A stretch of DNA of 64,000 nt. Source: Thermosphaera aggregans DSM 11486. Lineage in GTDB: Archaea > Thermoproteota > Thermoprotei_A > Sulfolobales > Desulfurococcaceae. The notes below the pieces were generated by a model that worked only from the letters and a program-made list of their open reading frames with translations, had not been told where the DNA came from and did no database searches. The position numbers were made by a program, and so were the translations under genes. Below are positions 35,486 to 44,866 of this stretch, in pieces; within the stretch, counting starts at the first letter, position 1, and each line of letters opens with the position of its first letter. The stretch covers positions 744,001-808,000 of the forward strand of contig NC_014160.1 of the NCBI RefSeq assembly GCF_000092185.1. The letters run 5' to 3'.

Positions 35486-38304
35486 CACACGTGGAAACAC
35501 CAACACTCATCCTCCACAAAATAACCCTGGAAGGATTCCTCAGCCACGGTGAAACCAGCATAGTCTTCGAGAAAGGAGTCAACACCATAGTCGGCCCCAA
35601 CGGAGCCGGCAAGTCAAGCATCCTCGAAGCAATATACTACGCTCTAACAGGCGACGGCTGGAGGATCAGGAGGAAGGAAGACCTCGTAAACCTAACACGC
35701 CGAAGCGCAAGAGTAGAGCTGGAGTTCAGCCACGAGGGGAGAAAATACCAGGTTGAGAGGCAAATCCCCAGTGGAAAAGCCGTCTTGAGAGAAGCCAGGA
35801 TGGACAGGGGGGAAGCCTCCTGGAGAGTGATAGCGGACAGGGCGACAGACGTGGACAAGAAACTAGCCGAAATACTCGGCATAGACCCGTCAAAACTAGA
35901 CGGAGTCGTACTGGTAAACCAGGGAGAGCTGACAAAACTCTTCGCAACCCTCACCCCATCCGAGAGGAAGGAGATCATCGACAAGCTACTAGGCCTAGAC
36001 CTGTACGAGAAAATAGGCGAGAAACTCCGAGACAGCTGCATACAAACCAGCACCCCCTACCAGATCTGCCCCGGAGCCCACACGGCGAGAACAGCCGAGA
36101 ACATCCGCGAACAAGTACTGAGAAAGCACAGGGAGCTCCTCGAAAAAATAAAGGAATACGCCCAGAGGAAAAACGAGCTCGAGAAAACCATACAGGACGC
36201 GTGGAGAAGAATAAGGGAGGAGAAGCTCGAGGAGAAAGCCCTGGAGCTGGAGAAGGCGAGGGCCGAGAAGGAGTCACTGAGCAACAAGCTGTCGGAAATC
36301 AGCGCGAAAGCATCCAGCCTCAGGGAGAACAGGCAAGCCCTCCTCTCGAAGATAGGGGAGTATGAGAAGAGGCTGGGAAAGATTAAGCAGGAAATAAGCG
36401 AGAAAACCAGGCTGGTTGAAATCCTAGCCTTCAAGGAACAAGTAAACAGCCTGATCAAGATCCATGAGGATGAGAAGAGCAAGAGGGAAATCCTCAGAGC
36501 GAAGACAAGCCAGCTCAACGCCCTCGAAAACTTTAGGAAAAAGCTTGAGGAACTAAGGGCGAAGCATGGGTCCCTGGAGAGGCTGGAGGAAGCGGTCAGA
36601 AGCCTCGAGAGCGAGGTGGGCAAAACCCGCGAGCAGCTCAAGGCCTTAAGCCAGGAGCTCGGGAAGGTGGAGGGGCAGGAGCACAGGCTTAGAAACGAGA
36701 TCCAGGAGCTCCAGGAGAGAATAAGGAGCATTGTAAGGGAGAGGCAGCTTGCGAGCATAGAGCCCTTAATAGCCGAGGGAAGCGTCGACAAGATTGAAGC
36801 ACTGCTAAGGAAGACCGAGGAGGAGCTAAGCAGCCTCGGGCTTGAGCTGGAGAAAGCGGCAAGGGAGGAGGCGAGCAGGCAAGCCCTCAAGCAACAGGTT
36901 GAGAAAAGCATAGAGCTTCTTGAAACCAGCCCCCAGCCAGAATGCCCCGTCTGCAAGAGACCCCTAGAGGGCAGCAGAAAGGAGGAGATACTTGCTGATT
37001 ACAGGAAACACCTCGCAGAGCTCGAAAAGGAGTTGCGGGAGCTGGAGTCTAAGATAGCAGCGCTGAAGACAAGGCACTCCCAGGCCAGCGCCGAGGCAGA
37101 GGCGTTGAAACAGGTTGCTGAAGCATTGAAGGAGGTAGCGGGGAGAAAGGCCGAGCTCGAGGAGCTGGGGAAGAGGAGGAGGCAGGTCAGGGAGAACGCT
37201 GAGCAACTCTCGGCAAGGGTTGAAAAGCTCGAAGAATCCTTGAAGGAGCATAGGAGCGACCTGGCCAACTGGAAAAGCCTCGCGGCAAGCTTCGATGAAA
37301 ACGTGTACAGCCGGCTGAGAACGGAGGTCGAGGGCTTAAGCAAGGAGCTGGAGGAGTTGAGCAGCGAGCTCACCCGTTTATCAGCAGAGCTCTCCGCGAG
37401 GCTGGGGATTACGGCGGGGAGCCGTGAGGAACTGGTTGGAAAACTGCGGGAAGAGCTTGAAAAAGCAGCCAAGGCAGAGCTAGCCCTGGCCAGCCTGAAC
37501 GCTGAGAAGGAGAAGCTGGAGGCAGATATAAGAGACTACAGGAAGCAGGCCGAGGAGCTTGGGAAGCGGATCGAAGAGCTCGAGAAAGCCCGGGGCGAGA
37601 TCCAGGAGAGGCTGGAGAGAGCTGAGAAAAACCTCAGGGAGCTCGAGGAGGCGGGCAGGAGGCTTGAAGAGTTGAGGAAGGCCATCGAAGTGGGCACGGA
37701 GCACGTTAAACTCTACGCGGGCGAGCTGGAAAGAGTTGAGAAAGAGCTTGAAGACCTGAGGAGCCAGGTTAAGGAGATCAATAGAGCGATAAGGAAAGCC
37801 ATGATAATCAACTACCTGAGGGAGAAAATATTCCACAAGGACGGCGTTCCCAGGTATCTCAGAAAATACTATGTCGACGTGATCTCGAAGATGATGGAGG
37901 GCTGGAGCGACGCGTTCAACCTCGGCTTCGAATCAATAAGGCTTGACGAAAACTACGAGTTGCGAGTAGTATTAGCCAGGGCGAGGGAGAGACCCCTAGG
38001 GGTCTCCCAGTTAAGCGGCGGCGAGAAAGTAGCCATAAGCATACTAGGCCTCCTCGCACTCCACCAGATAGTTACAAAGGGCAGGATAGGCTTCCTAGCC
38101 CTTGACGAGCCCACTGAGTACTTGGACGAGGAGAGGAGGCGCGAGCTGATCGAGCTGTTGAAAATGTTCAAAGGCGGTGAGGGAATTCCGCAGCTAATAG
38201 TGGTGACACACGACAGCGAGGTCAGGGACGCGGCCGACGTAACATACGTGGTGAGAAAGGATGAGAACACAGGGTATTCGAGAGTAGAGAGGGAGGAGGC
38301 TTGA
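35482..38304 (+). CDS. rad50: DNA double-strand break repair ATPase Rad50
   Basis: 940-residue SMC-like ATPase: Walker A GPNGAGKSS at about 35-43, Q-loop region VNQGELTKLF, two coiled-coil arms, and the zinc hook CPVC (about residue 490, in PECPVCKRPL). The C-terminal lobe has the ABC signature LSGGEKVA and Walker B LALDEPTEYLD. An unusual Cys-containing stretch, DSCIQTSTPYQICPGAHTAR, interrupts the start of the first coiled coil (about 178-197). GTG-type start overlapping the mre11 stop by 4 bases. Confidence 0.96.
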   Translation: MTHVETPTLILHKITLEGFLSHGETSIVFEKGVNTIVGPNGAGKSSILEAIYYALTGDGWRIRRKEDLVNLTRRSARVELEFSHEGRKYQVERQIPSGKAVLREARMDRGEASWRVIADRATDVDKKLAEILGIDPSKLDGVVLVNQGELTKLFATLTPSERKEIIDKLLGLDLYEKIGEKLRDSCIQTSTPYQICPGAHTARTAENIREQVLRKHRELLEKIKEYAQRKNELEKTIQDAWRRIREEKLEEKALELEKARAEKESLSNKLSEISAKASSLRENRQALLSKIGEYEKRLGKIKQEISEKTRLVEILAFKEQVNSLIKIHEDEKSKREILRAKTSQLNALENFRKKLEELRAKHGSLERLEEAVRSLESEVGKTREQLKALSQELGKVEGQEHRLRNEIQELQERIRSIVRERQLASIEPLIAEGSVDKIEALLRKTEEELSSLGLELEKAAREEASRQALKQQVEKSIELLETSPQPECPVCKRPLEGSRKEEILADYRKHLAELEKELRELESKIAALKTRHSQASAEAEALKQVAEALKEVAGRKAELEELGKRRRQVRENAEQLSARVEKLEESLKEHRSDLANWKSLAASFDENVYSRLRTEVEGLSKELEELSSELTRLSAELSARLGITAGSREELVGKLREELEKAAKAELALASLNAEKEKLEADIRDYRKQAEELGKRIEELEKARGEIQERLERAEKNLRELEEAGRRLEELRKAIEVGTEHVKLYAGELERVEKELEDLRSQVKEINRAIRKAMIINYLREKIFHKDGVPRYLRKYYVDVISKMMEGWSDAFNLGFESIRLDENYELRVVLARARERPLGVSQLSGGEKVAISILGLLALHQIVTKGRIGFLALDEPTEYLDEERRRELIELLKMFKGGEGIPQLIVVTHDSEVRDAADVTYVVRKDENTGYSRVEREEA

Positions 38305-39542
38305 AGGAGTACCTGTTAGAGCTCGCATTGAGGAGGAAGGATAAGATAGTCCGGGCCATCCAGCAGTTGAGCAACGAGGAGTACAGGGTGATGGCTGAGG
38401 AGAACTGGGTGGAGTACACCCCCAGCCCCAACCCTCCAGAATCCGTAGCAGCCGTAGACGGGAGCTCCCTGATACTCGAGCTACGCGACGCCAGCCTCTA
38501 CGGTGTGAAAGCATACGCTCTAACCAGGCACGGGTCAACGGTTAGGCACAAGTACCTGGGGGATGTAGGAGTTGTTACAGTCGCGAACGCGCCCGGTTTC
38601 GCCAGGGCCTTCAGAGAAATATGCGAGACCAAGACAGCACTATCCTCCAGCAGCAGGCTACTGATTGTGGACGGCAGCATAATATCCCTCCTCATAAACC
38701 CGGAGCCCCTGACGAGAATAGGTATTAAGAGAGGGCTCCAGGCAGCCGAGGAGCTGGCAGGCCTCGACGTGACGGTGAGCCTTTTCGACAAGCTCCTGGA
38801 GCAGGCTGGGGAGCTGGAGAAGGAGGACCTGTACTACGGCGAGCCCTTCATCTCCAGGCTAATCCTCGAGGAAGCGTTAACCGGCGGGGGGCGTGATGCT
38901 GGTAAAACCGGTAGCGACCCCGAGGCAGCTTACGCCTTCATAGTCTTCATCGAGAAGCTTCTCTCGCTAAGGCTCCTCCTCGAAAAGTTCATGAGCGGGG
39001 GCCGGCGGCTCGCCTACGTCTCCAAGAGGAGCAGGAGCAAGGAGTATTTAAGAAGGCTCCGGGGCACAGGGGATGGAGGGTTTTTCAAAGGCAGGGTTTC
39101 AGGGCCCACTGACATGGCGGTTTTCAGCAACTACACCCGTACAGCAGGGTTCTCGGAGCCGTTGATCGTTGAGGAGGTTGAGACTATTAAAGACCTCCCA
39201 TCGGAAGGAGTGTTGAGAAGGCTTGTAAGAGACTATTTTGAAAACATAGGCATAATCCTCACCTACGTCAGGCTCGCCCAGGACGGCCCCGTGCTCAAGC
39301 TTGAAATACCCTTCGACAAGTCCTCAAGGGTTTCAGCGGCCAGAGCCCGCGAAGTAGTCAAGGAGGTAATGGACATGCTCGCGGGGGAGTCCCACAACGG
39401 CTACCCCTACCCGCTCATACAGGTCGACAAGCTCGTCAAAGTGACCAGGCAGGATTTAACCCAGATTGCTTTTTCACTCGGAATACTCCCCTCTTTAACC
39501 GGGAGGGAGGTATTGGGTGAGTGGTATGTCGAGCTCGACTAA
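38301..39542 (+). CDS. nurA: 5'-3' nuclease NurA
   Basis: RNase H-like nuclease that works with the HerA translocase to make 3' single-stranded tails for RadA. The first catalytic aspartate is in SVAAVDGSSLILE (about residue 52), a second in LLIVDGSIISL. The C-terminal KLEIPFDKSSR and YPLIQVDKLVKVT segments match the family. 413 residues. The TTG start overlaps the rad50 stop (TTGA). Order mre11-rad50-nurA-herA is the standard archaeal one. Confidence 0.93.
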   Translation: MKEYLLELALRRKDKIVRAIQQLSNEEYRVMAEENWVEYTPSPNPPESVAAVDGSSLILELRDASLYGVKAYALTRHGSTVRHKYLGDVGVVTVANAPGFARAFREICETKTALSSSSRLLIVDGSIISLLINPEPLTRIGIKRGLQAAEELAGLDVTVSLFDKLLEQAGELEKEDLYYGEPFISRLILEEALTGGGRDAGKTGSDPEAAYAFIVFIEKLLSLRLLLEKFMSGGRRLAYVSKRSRSKEYLRRLRGTGDGGFFKGRVSGPTDMAVFSNYTRTAGFSEPLIVEEVETIKDLPSEGVLRRLVRDYFENIGIILTYVRLAQDGPVLKLEIPFDKSSRVSAARAREVVKEVMDMLAGESHNGYPYPLIQVDKLVKVTRQDLTQIAFSLGILPSLTGREVLGEWYVELD

Positions 39543-41106
39543 GCCCTGGGATAGTGGAAACAGGATGATACTAGGCTACATCATAGGTGAAACCTCACAC
39601 TCCAAGGTAACATTCACGGCAACAGAGCCCCCGAGGGTTGGGGAGTACGTCCTAGTATCGTACACGGGCAACGGCAGGCCCGAGCGGCTGGCCCTGGCAA
39701 TGGTTGAAGCATCATTCATAGGCAACCCGTTGCTCTCAATAGAGGAGGTTAAGCCGGAGTTCGTGAGCAAGGCCCAGGCATACGGGGGCGAAATGGTAGA
39801 GTACAATATCGGGAGGGCCAGAATACTCAGCTGGGCCGACACGCTGGCCGAGTCAGGCGTGGTGGAAACCCCCACGTACCCGCCCAGGCCGGGCGCCCCA
39901 GTCTACAGGGCTGACGCGGATGTTTTGAAGAAGATATTCGCCAGGGAGGGCGGGGGTAGGGTGAGGATAGGGGTGCTGGTGAACCACAGGGATGTCCCGG
40001 TATCCGTGGATGTCAACGCGATAGTCTCCAGGCACCTCGCAATACTGGCTGTGACGGGTGCTGGAAAATCCAACACCGTGGGAGTCCTGGTTGACAGAAT
40101 AGTCAACGATCTCGGCGGAACAATAGTCCTCTTCGACATGCACAACGAGTACGGGGAGGTAGCGGGCGAGAACACCCACTTCGTGGAGGCGAAGATTCAC
40201 CCTGCACGCCTAACCCTGCACGAACTCTTCAGGCTACTCCACCTGGATGAGAAAGCCCATGTTCAGAGAAGGCTTCTCAGACAAGCATACAGGAGTGCTG
40301 AAAAAACCAGGTACCAGAAGCCTGAGGAATTCCTGAATGAGATTAAGAGAGAACTTGAAAAACTCAGTGAGAAGAAATCCAATAAGCCAAAGGTCGCCGA
40401 GGTCTTAGAAAAACTCGAGGACCTGCTCGATGAATACTGGGAGAAGGTGATAACTTCCAACGCGTCGATAAGCCTTGAGGAGGCAGTAGTCCCCGGTAAG
40501 GCGAATATTTTCAAGCTAGGCGGAGTCTCCGAGGAGGTTGCAGACGTAGTTGTACACCACTACCTCAACTGGCTTCTCGCGGAGAGGAAGGAGTATGTTG
40601 CGAGCAGCAGGAGGGGGGAGGGGAAGGCGAAGGGCTACCCCGTCCCCGTTCTCACAGTCATAGAGGAAGCCCACATACTCCTGCCGGGCGACAGGGGCAC
40701 GATGACGAAGAGTATTGCCGGCAAAATCGCCAGGGAGGGGAGGAAGTTCGGGGTAGGCCTGTGCTTGGTGAGCCAGCGCCCCAAGAAGCTTGACGAAGAC
40801 TCGCTAAGCCAGACGAACAACAAGATAATCCTGAGGCTTGTCGAGCCCGGGGATCAGAAGTATGTTCAAAGCGCGAGCGAAACCCTCAGCGACGAGCTAC
40901 TGGAGCTACTGCCCAGCCTCAACGTTGGCGAGGCAATACTCCTGGGAATGATGACGCCTGTCCCGGCATTGGTTAAAATAGACAGGTCGACCAGGAAGAT
41001 CGGGGGAGGGGACATAGTAGTCCACGAGGAGTGGAGGAGGCACGTGGACATGGTGAGAAAAATCAGCGAGGAAGCCTCAAAATACGTTATGATGCCTGAC
41101 GACTAA
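39517..41106 (+). CDS. herA: Bipolar DNA helicase/translocase HerA
   Basis: Hexameric FtsK/HerA ATPase, 529 residues. N-terminal HAS beta-barrel domain (about 15-75), Walker A VTGAGKSNT (about residue 184), Walker B VLTVIEEAHILLP, sensor VSQRPKKLDEDSLSQ and an arginine-finger region, with an inserted helical domain at about 250-310. GTG start at 39517 behind GGGAGGT; an ATG at 39526 is a fair alternative. Overlaps the nurA end by 26 bases. Confidence 0.95.
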   Translation: MSGMSSSTKPWDSGNRMILGYIIGETSHSKVTFTATEPPRVGEYVLVSYTGNGRPERLALAMVEASFIGNPLLSIEEVKPEFVSKAQAYGGEMVEYNIGRARILSWADTLAESGVVETPTYPPRPGAPVYRADADVLKKIFAREGGGRVRIGVLVNHRDVPVSVDVNAIVSRHLAILAVTGAGKSNTVGVLVDRIVNDLGGTIVLFDMHNEYGEVAGENTHFVEAKIHPARLTLHELFRLLHLDEKAHVQRRLLRQAYRSAEKTRYQKPEEFLNEIKRELEKLSEKKSNKPKVAEVLEKLEDLLDEYWEKVITSNASISLEEAVVPGKANIFKLGGVSEEVADVVVHHYLNWLLAERKEYVASSRRGEGKAKGYPVPVLTVIEEAHILLPGDRGTMTKSIAGKIAREGRKFGVGLCLVSQRPKKLDEDSLSQTNNKIILRLVEPGDQKYVQSASETLSDELLELLPSLNVGEAILLGMMTPVPALVKIDRSTRKIGGGDIVVHEEWRRHVDMVRKISEEASKYVMMPDD

Positions 41107-41122
41107 TAGGGTATTGCTCGTG

Positions 41123-41143
41123 AAAATTTCACCGTGAAATTTT
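41123..41143 (+). terminator. Perfect palindrome after herA
   Basis: AAAATTTCAC, a single C, then GTGAAATTTT: ten base pairs around one base, followed by T residues. It starts 17 bases after the herA stop. A hairpin plus T-run may end or protect the four-gene operon mRNA; a DNA operator is the alternative. Confidence 0.5.
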
Positions 41144-41492
41144 TGATTCAACAACCCCTTTCTTCTCCAAACCCTTGGGAACTGAGAAGACAGAACCCCT
41201 ATCCCGCCACCACTACTGCTCCACGCCCCGTACAAGCCGCGAGGCCGGCGAGACATGGATTTGCGGGTGGAAAAACCGCCGGCAAACCCCCTGCGACAGC
41301 CCCTTCATAGGCTAGTGTCAGCAGGCCTGGCAAAAAGCTGGGGAGACACAGGTGCTAACGCGCGGGAGGTTGCAACACGGCACTGGCGTTTTCCAGTAGA
41401 ACAACCGTAAATACTTGAACATCACTGTTAGAGTTGAAGTAAAAGATGACCTGCTAGAGCAGTGGGCGCAGCGCTTTCAAACCCGTTCACGC
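41144..41492. other. Gap between herA and hisS without a confident gene
   Basis: A 51-residue frame (41255-41410, plus strand, MDLRVEKPPANPLRQPLHRL at its start) has no ribosome site and no recognised family. No tRNA or clear C/D box motif is seen. The converging ends of herA and hisS explain why no promoter is needed. Confidence 0.4.
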
Positions 41493-42776
41493 TCATGAGA
41501 GGTGTCTAGCCGGGTTCTCAAGGAGTTCCTGAAGCTTGATCGTTGCCTGAGCCCCTGTTTCCAGGTTTTTCACAGTGGCCGAGCCCTCGTTGAACTCCTT
41601 CTCCCCTATGATCACCGCTCTAGAGTAGCCTTTCCTAGCGGCATGCCCCAGCGGCTTGGAGAAGCCGGGCGACCGGTAAACAGTTGCTTTAAACCCTGCT
41701 TTAACCAGGGCTCCCGCAACCCTGTAGCCGTGGGACACGGGTACCTTGCTCGACAAGATTACGGCGACACCGCCCCCGCCCACGGGCGTTTTAACCCCTT
41801 GTAGCACCAGGGCTATCCTGTCCAGGCCCAGCGCCAGCCCCGTGGAGTGCTCGAAAACACCCCCGTAAACCATGGTTAAGCCGTCATACCTGCCCCCTCC
41901 CCCTATGCTGACCCCCAGCGTCTTAGTCTTGTACTCGAAAATAAGGCCCGTGTAGTATGCTAGCCCCCGGACAAGGGAGGGGCTGTACTCAACCCTGTAG
42001 CCCAGGCTCCTCAACGCTTCCGTGAACTCTAAAAGCCTCTCATGCTCTTTCAAAACCCTCTCGTAATCCCCTCCCAGCAACTCCTTGGAATCGTTTATGA
42101 AGCCCTCCAGCTTTTCAAGCGGAGTGTTCAAGAGGTCTTTGAGAAGCCCCGCATCCCCCTTGCTCGAGTGTTTCGAAGCCTCCTCCAACGCCCTGTCAAC
42201 CAGGCCCTTGTCTATCAAGTGGAGCACGTGGTCCTGTGCTTCCTCGGGGATCCCTAAACCCTTCATCAACCCTCTGTGAACAGCCACGCTGCCCACGACA
42301 TACTCGTGTCCAACACCGATCTCGTCGAGGAAGAAGCTGGCGGTGAAGGCTGCCGATAAGTCAGCGTTAACGTCCGGGTCACCTATTACTTCGAGGCCTG
42401 CCTGCCAGAACTCCCTATACCTCGCGTGCTGGGGCTCCTCATACCTGAAGCACTGCGCGACATAGTAGAGCCTTAAGGGCTTCGGCTCACTCCTCAAGCC
42501 TTTCAAGTAAGCCCTGACCACGCTAGCCGTCACCTCAGGCCTCAGCGCTAGAAGCCTCCCAGCCTTATCCTGGAAAACATACATCGAGTTCTTAACCTCC
42601 TCGCCGCTCTTAGCCTCGAAAAGCTTGAAGTACTCCACGGTCGGGGTGACAATGGGTTCGAAGCCTGTTGAAACAGCTGTCTTCTTGAAAGTATTCACCA
42701 AGTACTCGTGAACCCAGGCCTCAACCCCTGTTAAATCCCTCATTCCGCGCGGAGGGTTGAGAATATCGGAGACCAT
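41493..42776 (-). CDS. hisS: Histidyl-tRNA synthetase
   Basis: Class II synthetase, 427 residues. Motif 1 region NPPRGMRDLTG at the N-terminus, motif 2 CFRYEEPQHARYREFWQAG, histidine A loop LVRGLAYYTGLIFEY and motif 3 GLALGLDRIAL. The C-terminal anticodon-binding domain follows (VAVILSSKVPVSHGYRVAGA). Full length. It starts 1 base after the splicing-endonuclease subunit gene, so both are in one operon. Confidence 0.96.
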   Translation of the reverse strand: MVSDILNPPRGMRDLTGVEAWVHEYLVNTFKKTAVSTGFEPIVTPTVEYFKLFEAKSGEEVKNSMYVFQDKAGRLLALRPEVTASVVRAYLKGLRSEPKPLRLYYVAQCFRYEEPQHARYREFWQAGLEVIGDPDVNADLSAAFTASFFLDEIGVGHEYVVGSVAVHRGLMKGLGIPEEAQDHVLHLIDKGLVDRALEEASKHSSKGDAGLLKDLLNTPLEKLEGFINDSKELLGGDYERVLKEHERLLEFTEALRSLGYRVEYSPSLVRGLAYYTGLIFEYKTKTLGVSIGGGGRYDGLTMVYGGVFEHSTGLALGLDRIALVLQGVKTPVGGGGVAVILSSKVPVSHGYRVAGALVKAGFKATVYRSPGFSKPLGHAARKGYSRAVIIGEKEFNEGSATVKNLETGAQATIKLQELLENPARHLS

Positions 42777-42777
42777 T

Positions 42778-43323
42778 CTAACCCACCACGGGACTAATCC
42801 TTGAAACCTCGTAATATGTTAAGTCACCCTGGAGGCTGACGATGGCGAAGACTGCTTGGAGCGAGTTACTCCTGGCAGCCTCAACATACTTGACAAGGCT
42901 GTCAGTACTCTCCAACGCCTTCTCCTCCAACACGTAGACGATTCTCACATCGCCGTGCTTATCCTTAACTAGGAAGCTGTTACCCCCCAGGGGCCTAACC
43001 CTCCTCCCCCTATCCCTCAAATCCTTGTAAACAGTGAGCATGGGCCAGAAGAATTCTGCGAAGCATTCGTGGCGCAGGCTGACGAGGCCGTGGAGGTCTG
43101 AGACGGACTCGCCGTCAACCCTCACGGTAGCCCTTCCCCCTAGGAGAAGGTATGCTGTTTCAACGAGGCTGAGAACCAGCTCGTCACCGCTCCTTCTCCC
43201 AAACCACTTGCTGTCGAGCTCGTCGACAACCCCCTTCTCCCTGACAACCCCGTTGCACGAGCCCTTGTCAAACTCTATCACAACCCCCTGCTCCAACGCG
43301 AAACCCCTCGTGTATTGAATCAA
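42778..43323 (-). CDS. endA: tRNA-splicing endonuclease, structural (beta) subunit
   Basis: 181 residues with the tRNA-intron endonuclease fold: LVLSLVETAYLLLGGRATV, then AEFFWPMLTVYKDLRDRGRR and the C-terminal strand QGDLTYYEVSRI used for dimer contacts. The catalytic triad is missing: the His of the usual HSxYxV is replaced (DVRIVYVL) and the Lys position has no Lys. It therefore fits the non-catalytic partner in the heterotetrameric crenarchaeal enzyme, whose catalytic subunit must be elsewhere. TTG start uncertain; TATA-like CAATATAAACG lies about 10-20 bases upstream. Confidence 0.82.
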   Translation of the reverse strand: MIQYTRGFALEQGVVIEFDKGSCNGVVREKGVVDELDSKWFGRRSGDELVLSLVETAYLLLGGRATVRVDGESVSDLHGLVSLRHECFAEFFWPMLTVYKDLRDRGRRVRPLGGNSFLVKDKHGDVRIVYVLEEKALESTDSLVKYVEAARSNSLQAVFAIVSLQGDLTYYEVSRISPVVG

Positions 43324-43374
43324 ATCCCACGTTTATATTGCTGAAAACGTATTTTAAACCCGTGATGATGCTTC

Positions 43375-44451
43375 ATGAACATACCATACCCTGTCAAGAT
43401 CAGAGCGGTCTGGTGGGATGAATCCTCGAGGAGGACATGCTGGATAAACACTTTAAAACTACCCCACTCGGAAGAGGTGGAGTGTAGCAACGACCCGGCA
43501 AGGGTTGCGAAAGCCATCATAGACCTCGAGATAAGAGGAGCCCCGGCAATAGGTGTTGCGGCAGCCCTGGCAGTAGCATCCTACGCCTGGACCTTGACGG
43601 GCAGGCCCAGGGAGGAGTTCTATTCCAAAGCCCTTGAAGCGGTCTCAACACTCTGGTCCACGAGGCCCACGGCCCACAACCTGTTCCACGCGCTATCCAG
43701 GGTGAGGGAGAAGTTGCTTGCGAGCATGAACGCTGGGGCAACCCCGCTCGAGGCCGCGGAAGCCGTGACAGCGGAGGCTTTAAGGATAATGGAGGAGGAC
43801 ATATTCTCCAACTACTTAATCGGTGAGCACGGCTCCCAGCTGGTTCCCGACAACGCTTCAATACTGACACACTGCAACGCGGGAGCCCTGGCAACCTCAG
43901 CCCTGGGAACAGCCGAGGCCGTTATGAGGATAGCGTGGTATAAGGGGAAGAAGATAAGAGTGTACGCGACCGAGACAAGGCCAGTCCTCCAAGGGGCGAG
44001 GCTAACGGTTTGGGAGCTAATGAAGGAGGGCATACCTGTGACCTTGATCACCGATAACACAGCGGGCTTTCTGATCAGGAAGGGCATGATAGACCTCGTA
44101 ATAGTCGGCGCCGACAGGATCACCAGGGAGGGGTATGTCGTAAACAAGATAGGGACGTACATGATAGCCTTAGCCGCTAAGAGGAACAACATACCATTCT
44201 ACGTCGCAGCCCCGACAAGCACGATAGACTTGAACAGCAGAATAGAGGACGTGGTTATAGAGGAGAGGAACCCTGCCGAGGTGAAGTACGTGATGGGGAA
44301 GCTGATAACTCTCGAGGAAGCCCCAGCCTTAAACTACGCCTTCGACATAACAGACCCAGACCTCGTAACAGCCATCATAACTGAGAAAGGAATCGTCAAG
44401 CCGCCCTACCCGGAAAACCTTAAGAAGATCGTTGAGTCCAAGCCTCGCTGA
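43375..44451 (+). CDS. mtnA: S-methyl-5-thioribose-1-phosphate isomerase (MtnA/aIF2B family)
   Basis: Isomerises methylthioribose 1-phosphate in methionine salvage. 358 residues with IRGAPAIGVAAALAVA, STRPTAHNLFHAL, LTHCNAGALATSALG (catalytic Cys), YATETRPVLQGARLT and ADRITREGYVVNKIGT (catalytic Asp), all typical of MtnA. The related ribose-1,5-bisphosphate isomerase of archaea is shorter and lacks the STRPTA segment, so MtnA is preferred. TATA box ATTTTAAACC about 20 bases before the ATG. Divergent from the endonuclease gene. Confidence 0.92.
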   Translation: MNIPYPVKIRAVWWDESSRRTCWINTLKLPHSEEVECSNDPARVAKAIIDLEIRGAPAIGVAAALAVASYAWTLTGRPREEFYSKALEAVSTLWSTRPTAHNLFHALSRVREKLLASMNAGATPLEAAEAVTAEALRIMEEDIFSNYLIGEHGSQLVPDNASILTHCNAGALATSALGTAEAVMRIAWYKGKKIRVYATETRPVLQGARLTVWELMKEGIPVTLITDNTAGFLIRKGMIDLVIVGADRITREGYVVNKIGTYMIALAAKRNNIPFYVAAPTSTIDLNSRIEDVVIEERNPAEVKYVMGKLITLEEAPALNYAFDITDPDLVTAIITEKGIVKPPYPENLKKIVESKPR

Positions 44452-44866
44452 TAGGAAAACCCTTGTTTTTATCCTTCAAACATTAGGAGGCGTGGCTAGA
44501 CTTCTTCGCTGAATGGTTGAAAATAAAGTTAAAAGGGATCGAAATATAAATAAATACATATGAAAGAGTGAAAATATGTATGACACCCGTTTAGCAACGG
44601 GTTTCAAACAAAACTATTTATGCTGGAACATAGAGTCAGACAGAATTATATGTTTAACCATAAATATAAATGAAAAGGCTAGCTCACACCGTAAACAGTT
44701 GGGCCGGGCAGGCTTCAGCAAGGCCGGCGGCCTCAGAAAACCCCTCAGCAACATTGCCCGGGGAGCGTTAAACCTCAGCTCAGCCCTGCATAAGAGAGCA
44801 GTCATTATACCGGGAGGCACTGGTTAATAATCCCCTGCGACACCATAGTTGAATTGGTGGCAAGGC
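44452..44866. other. AT-rich intergenic stretch with a stem-loop
   Basis: About 400 bases without a convincing gene. 44520-44680 is much richer in A and T than the surroundings. A hairpin ACCCGTT-TAGC-AACGGGT lies at about 44586-44603. The following part (44690-44800) is GC-rich again. It resembles the ends of small insertion elements (IS200/IS605 ends carry such hairpins), but no transposase or target duplication is visible. An 83-residue frame here is not supported. Confidence 0.4.

Noticed and set aside
34148-41106. Mobile-element origin of the mre11-rad50-nurA-herA block because of its A-rich composition
   Set aside because: The operon is universal in archaea and the composition shift is shared with the CRISPR region.
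41255-41410. 51-residue plus-strand frame between herA and hisS
   Set aside because: No ribosome site, no promoter and no family resemblance.
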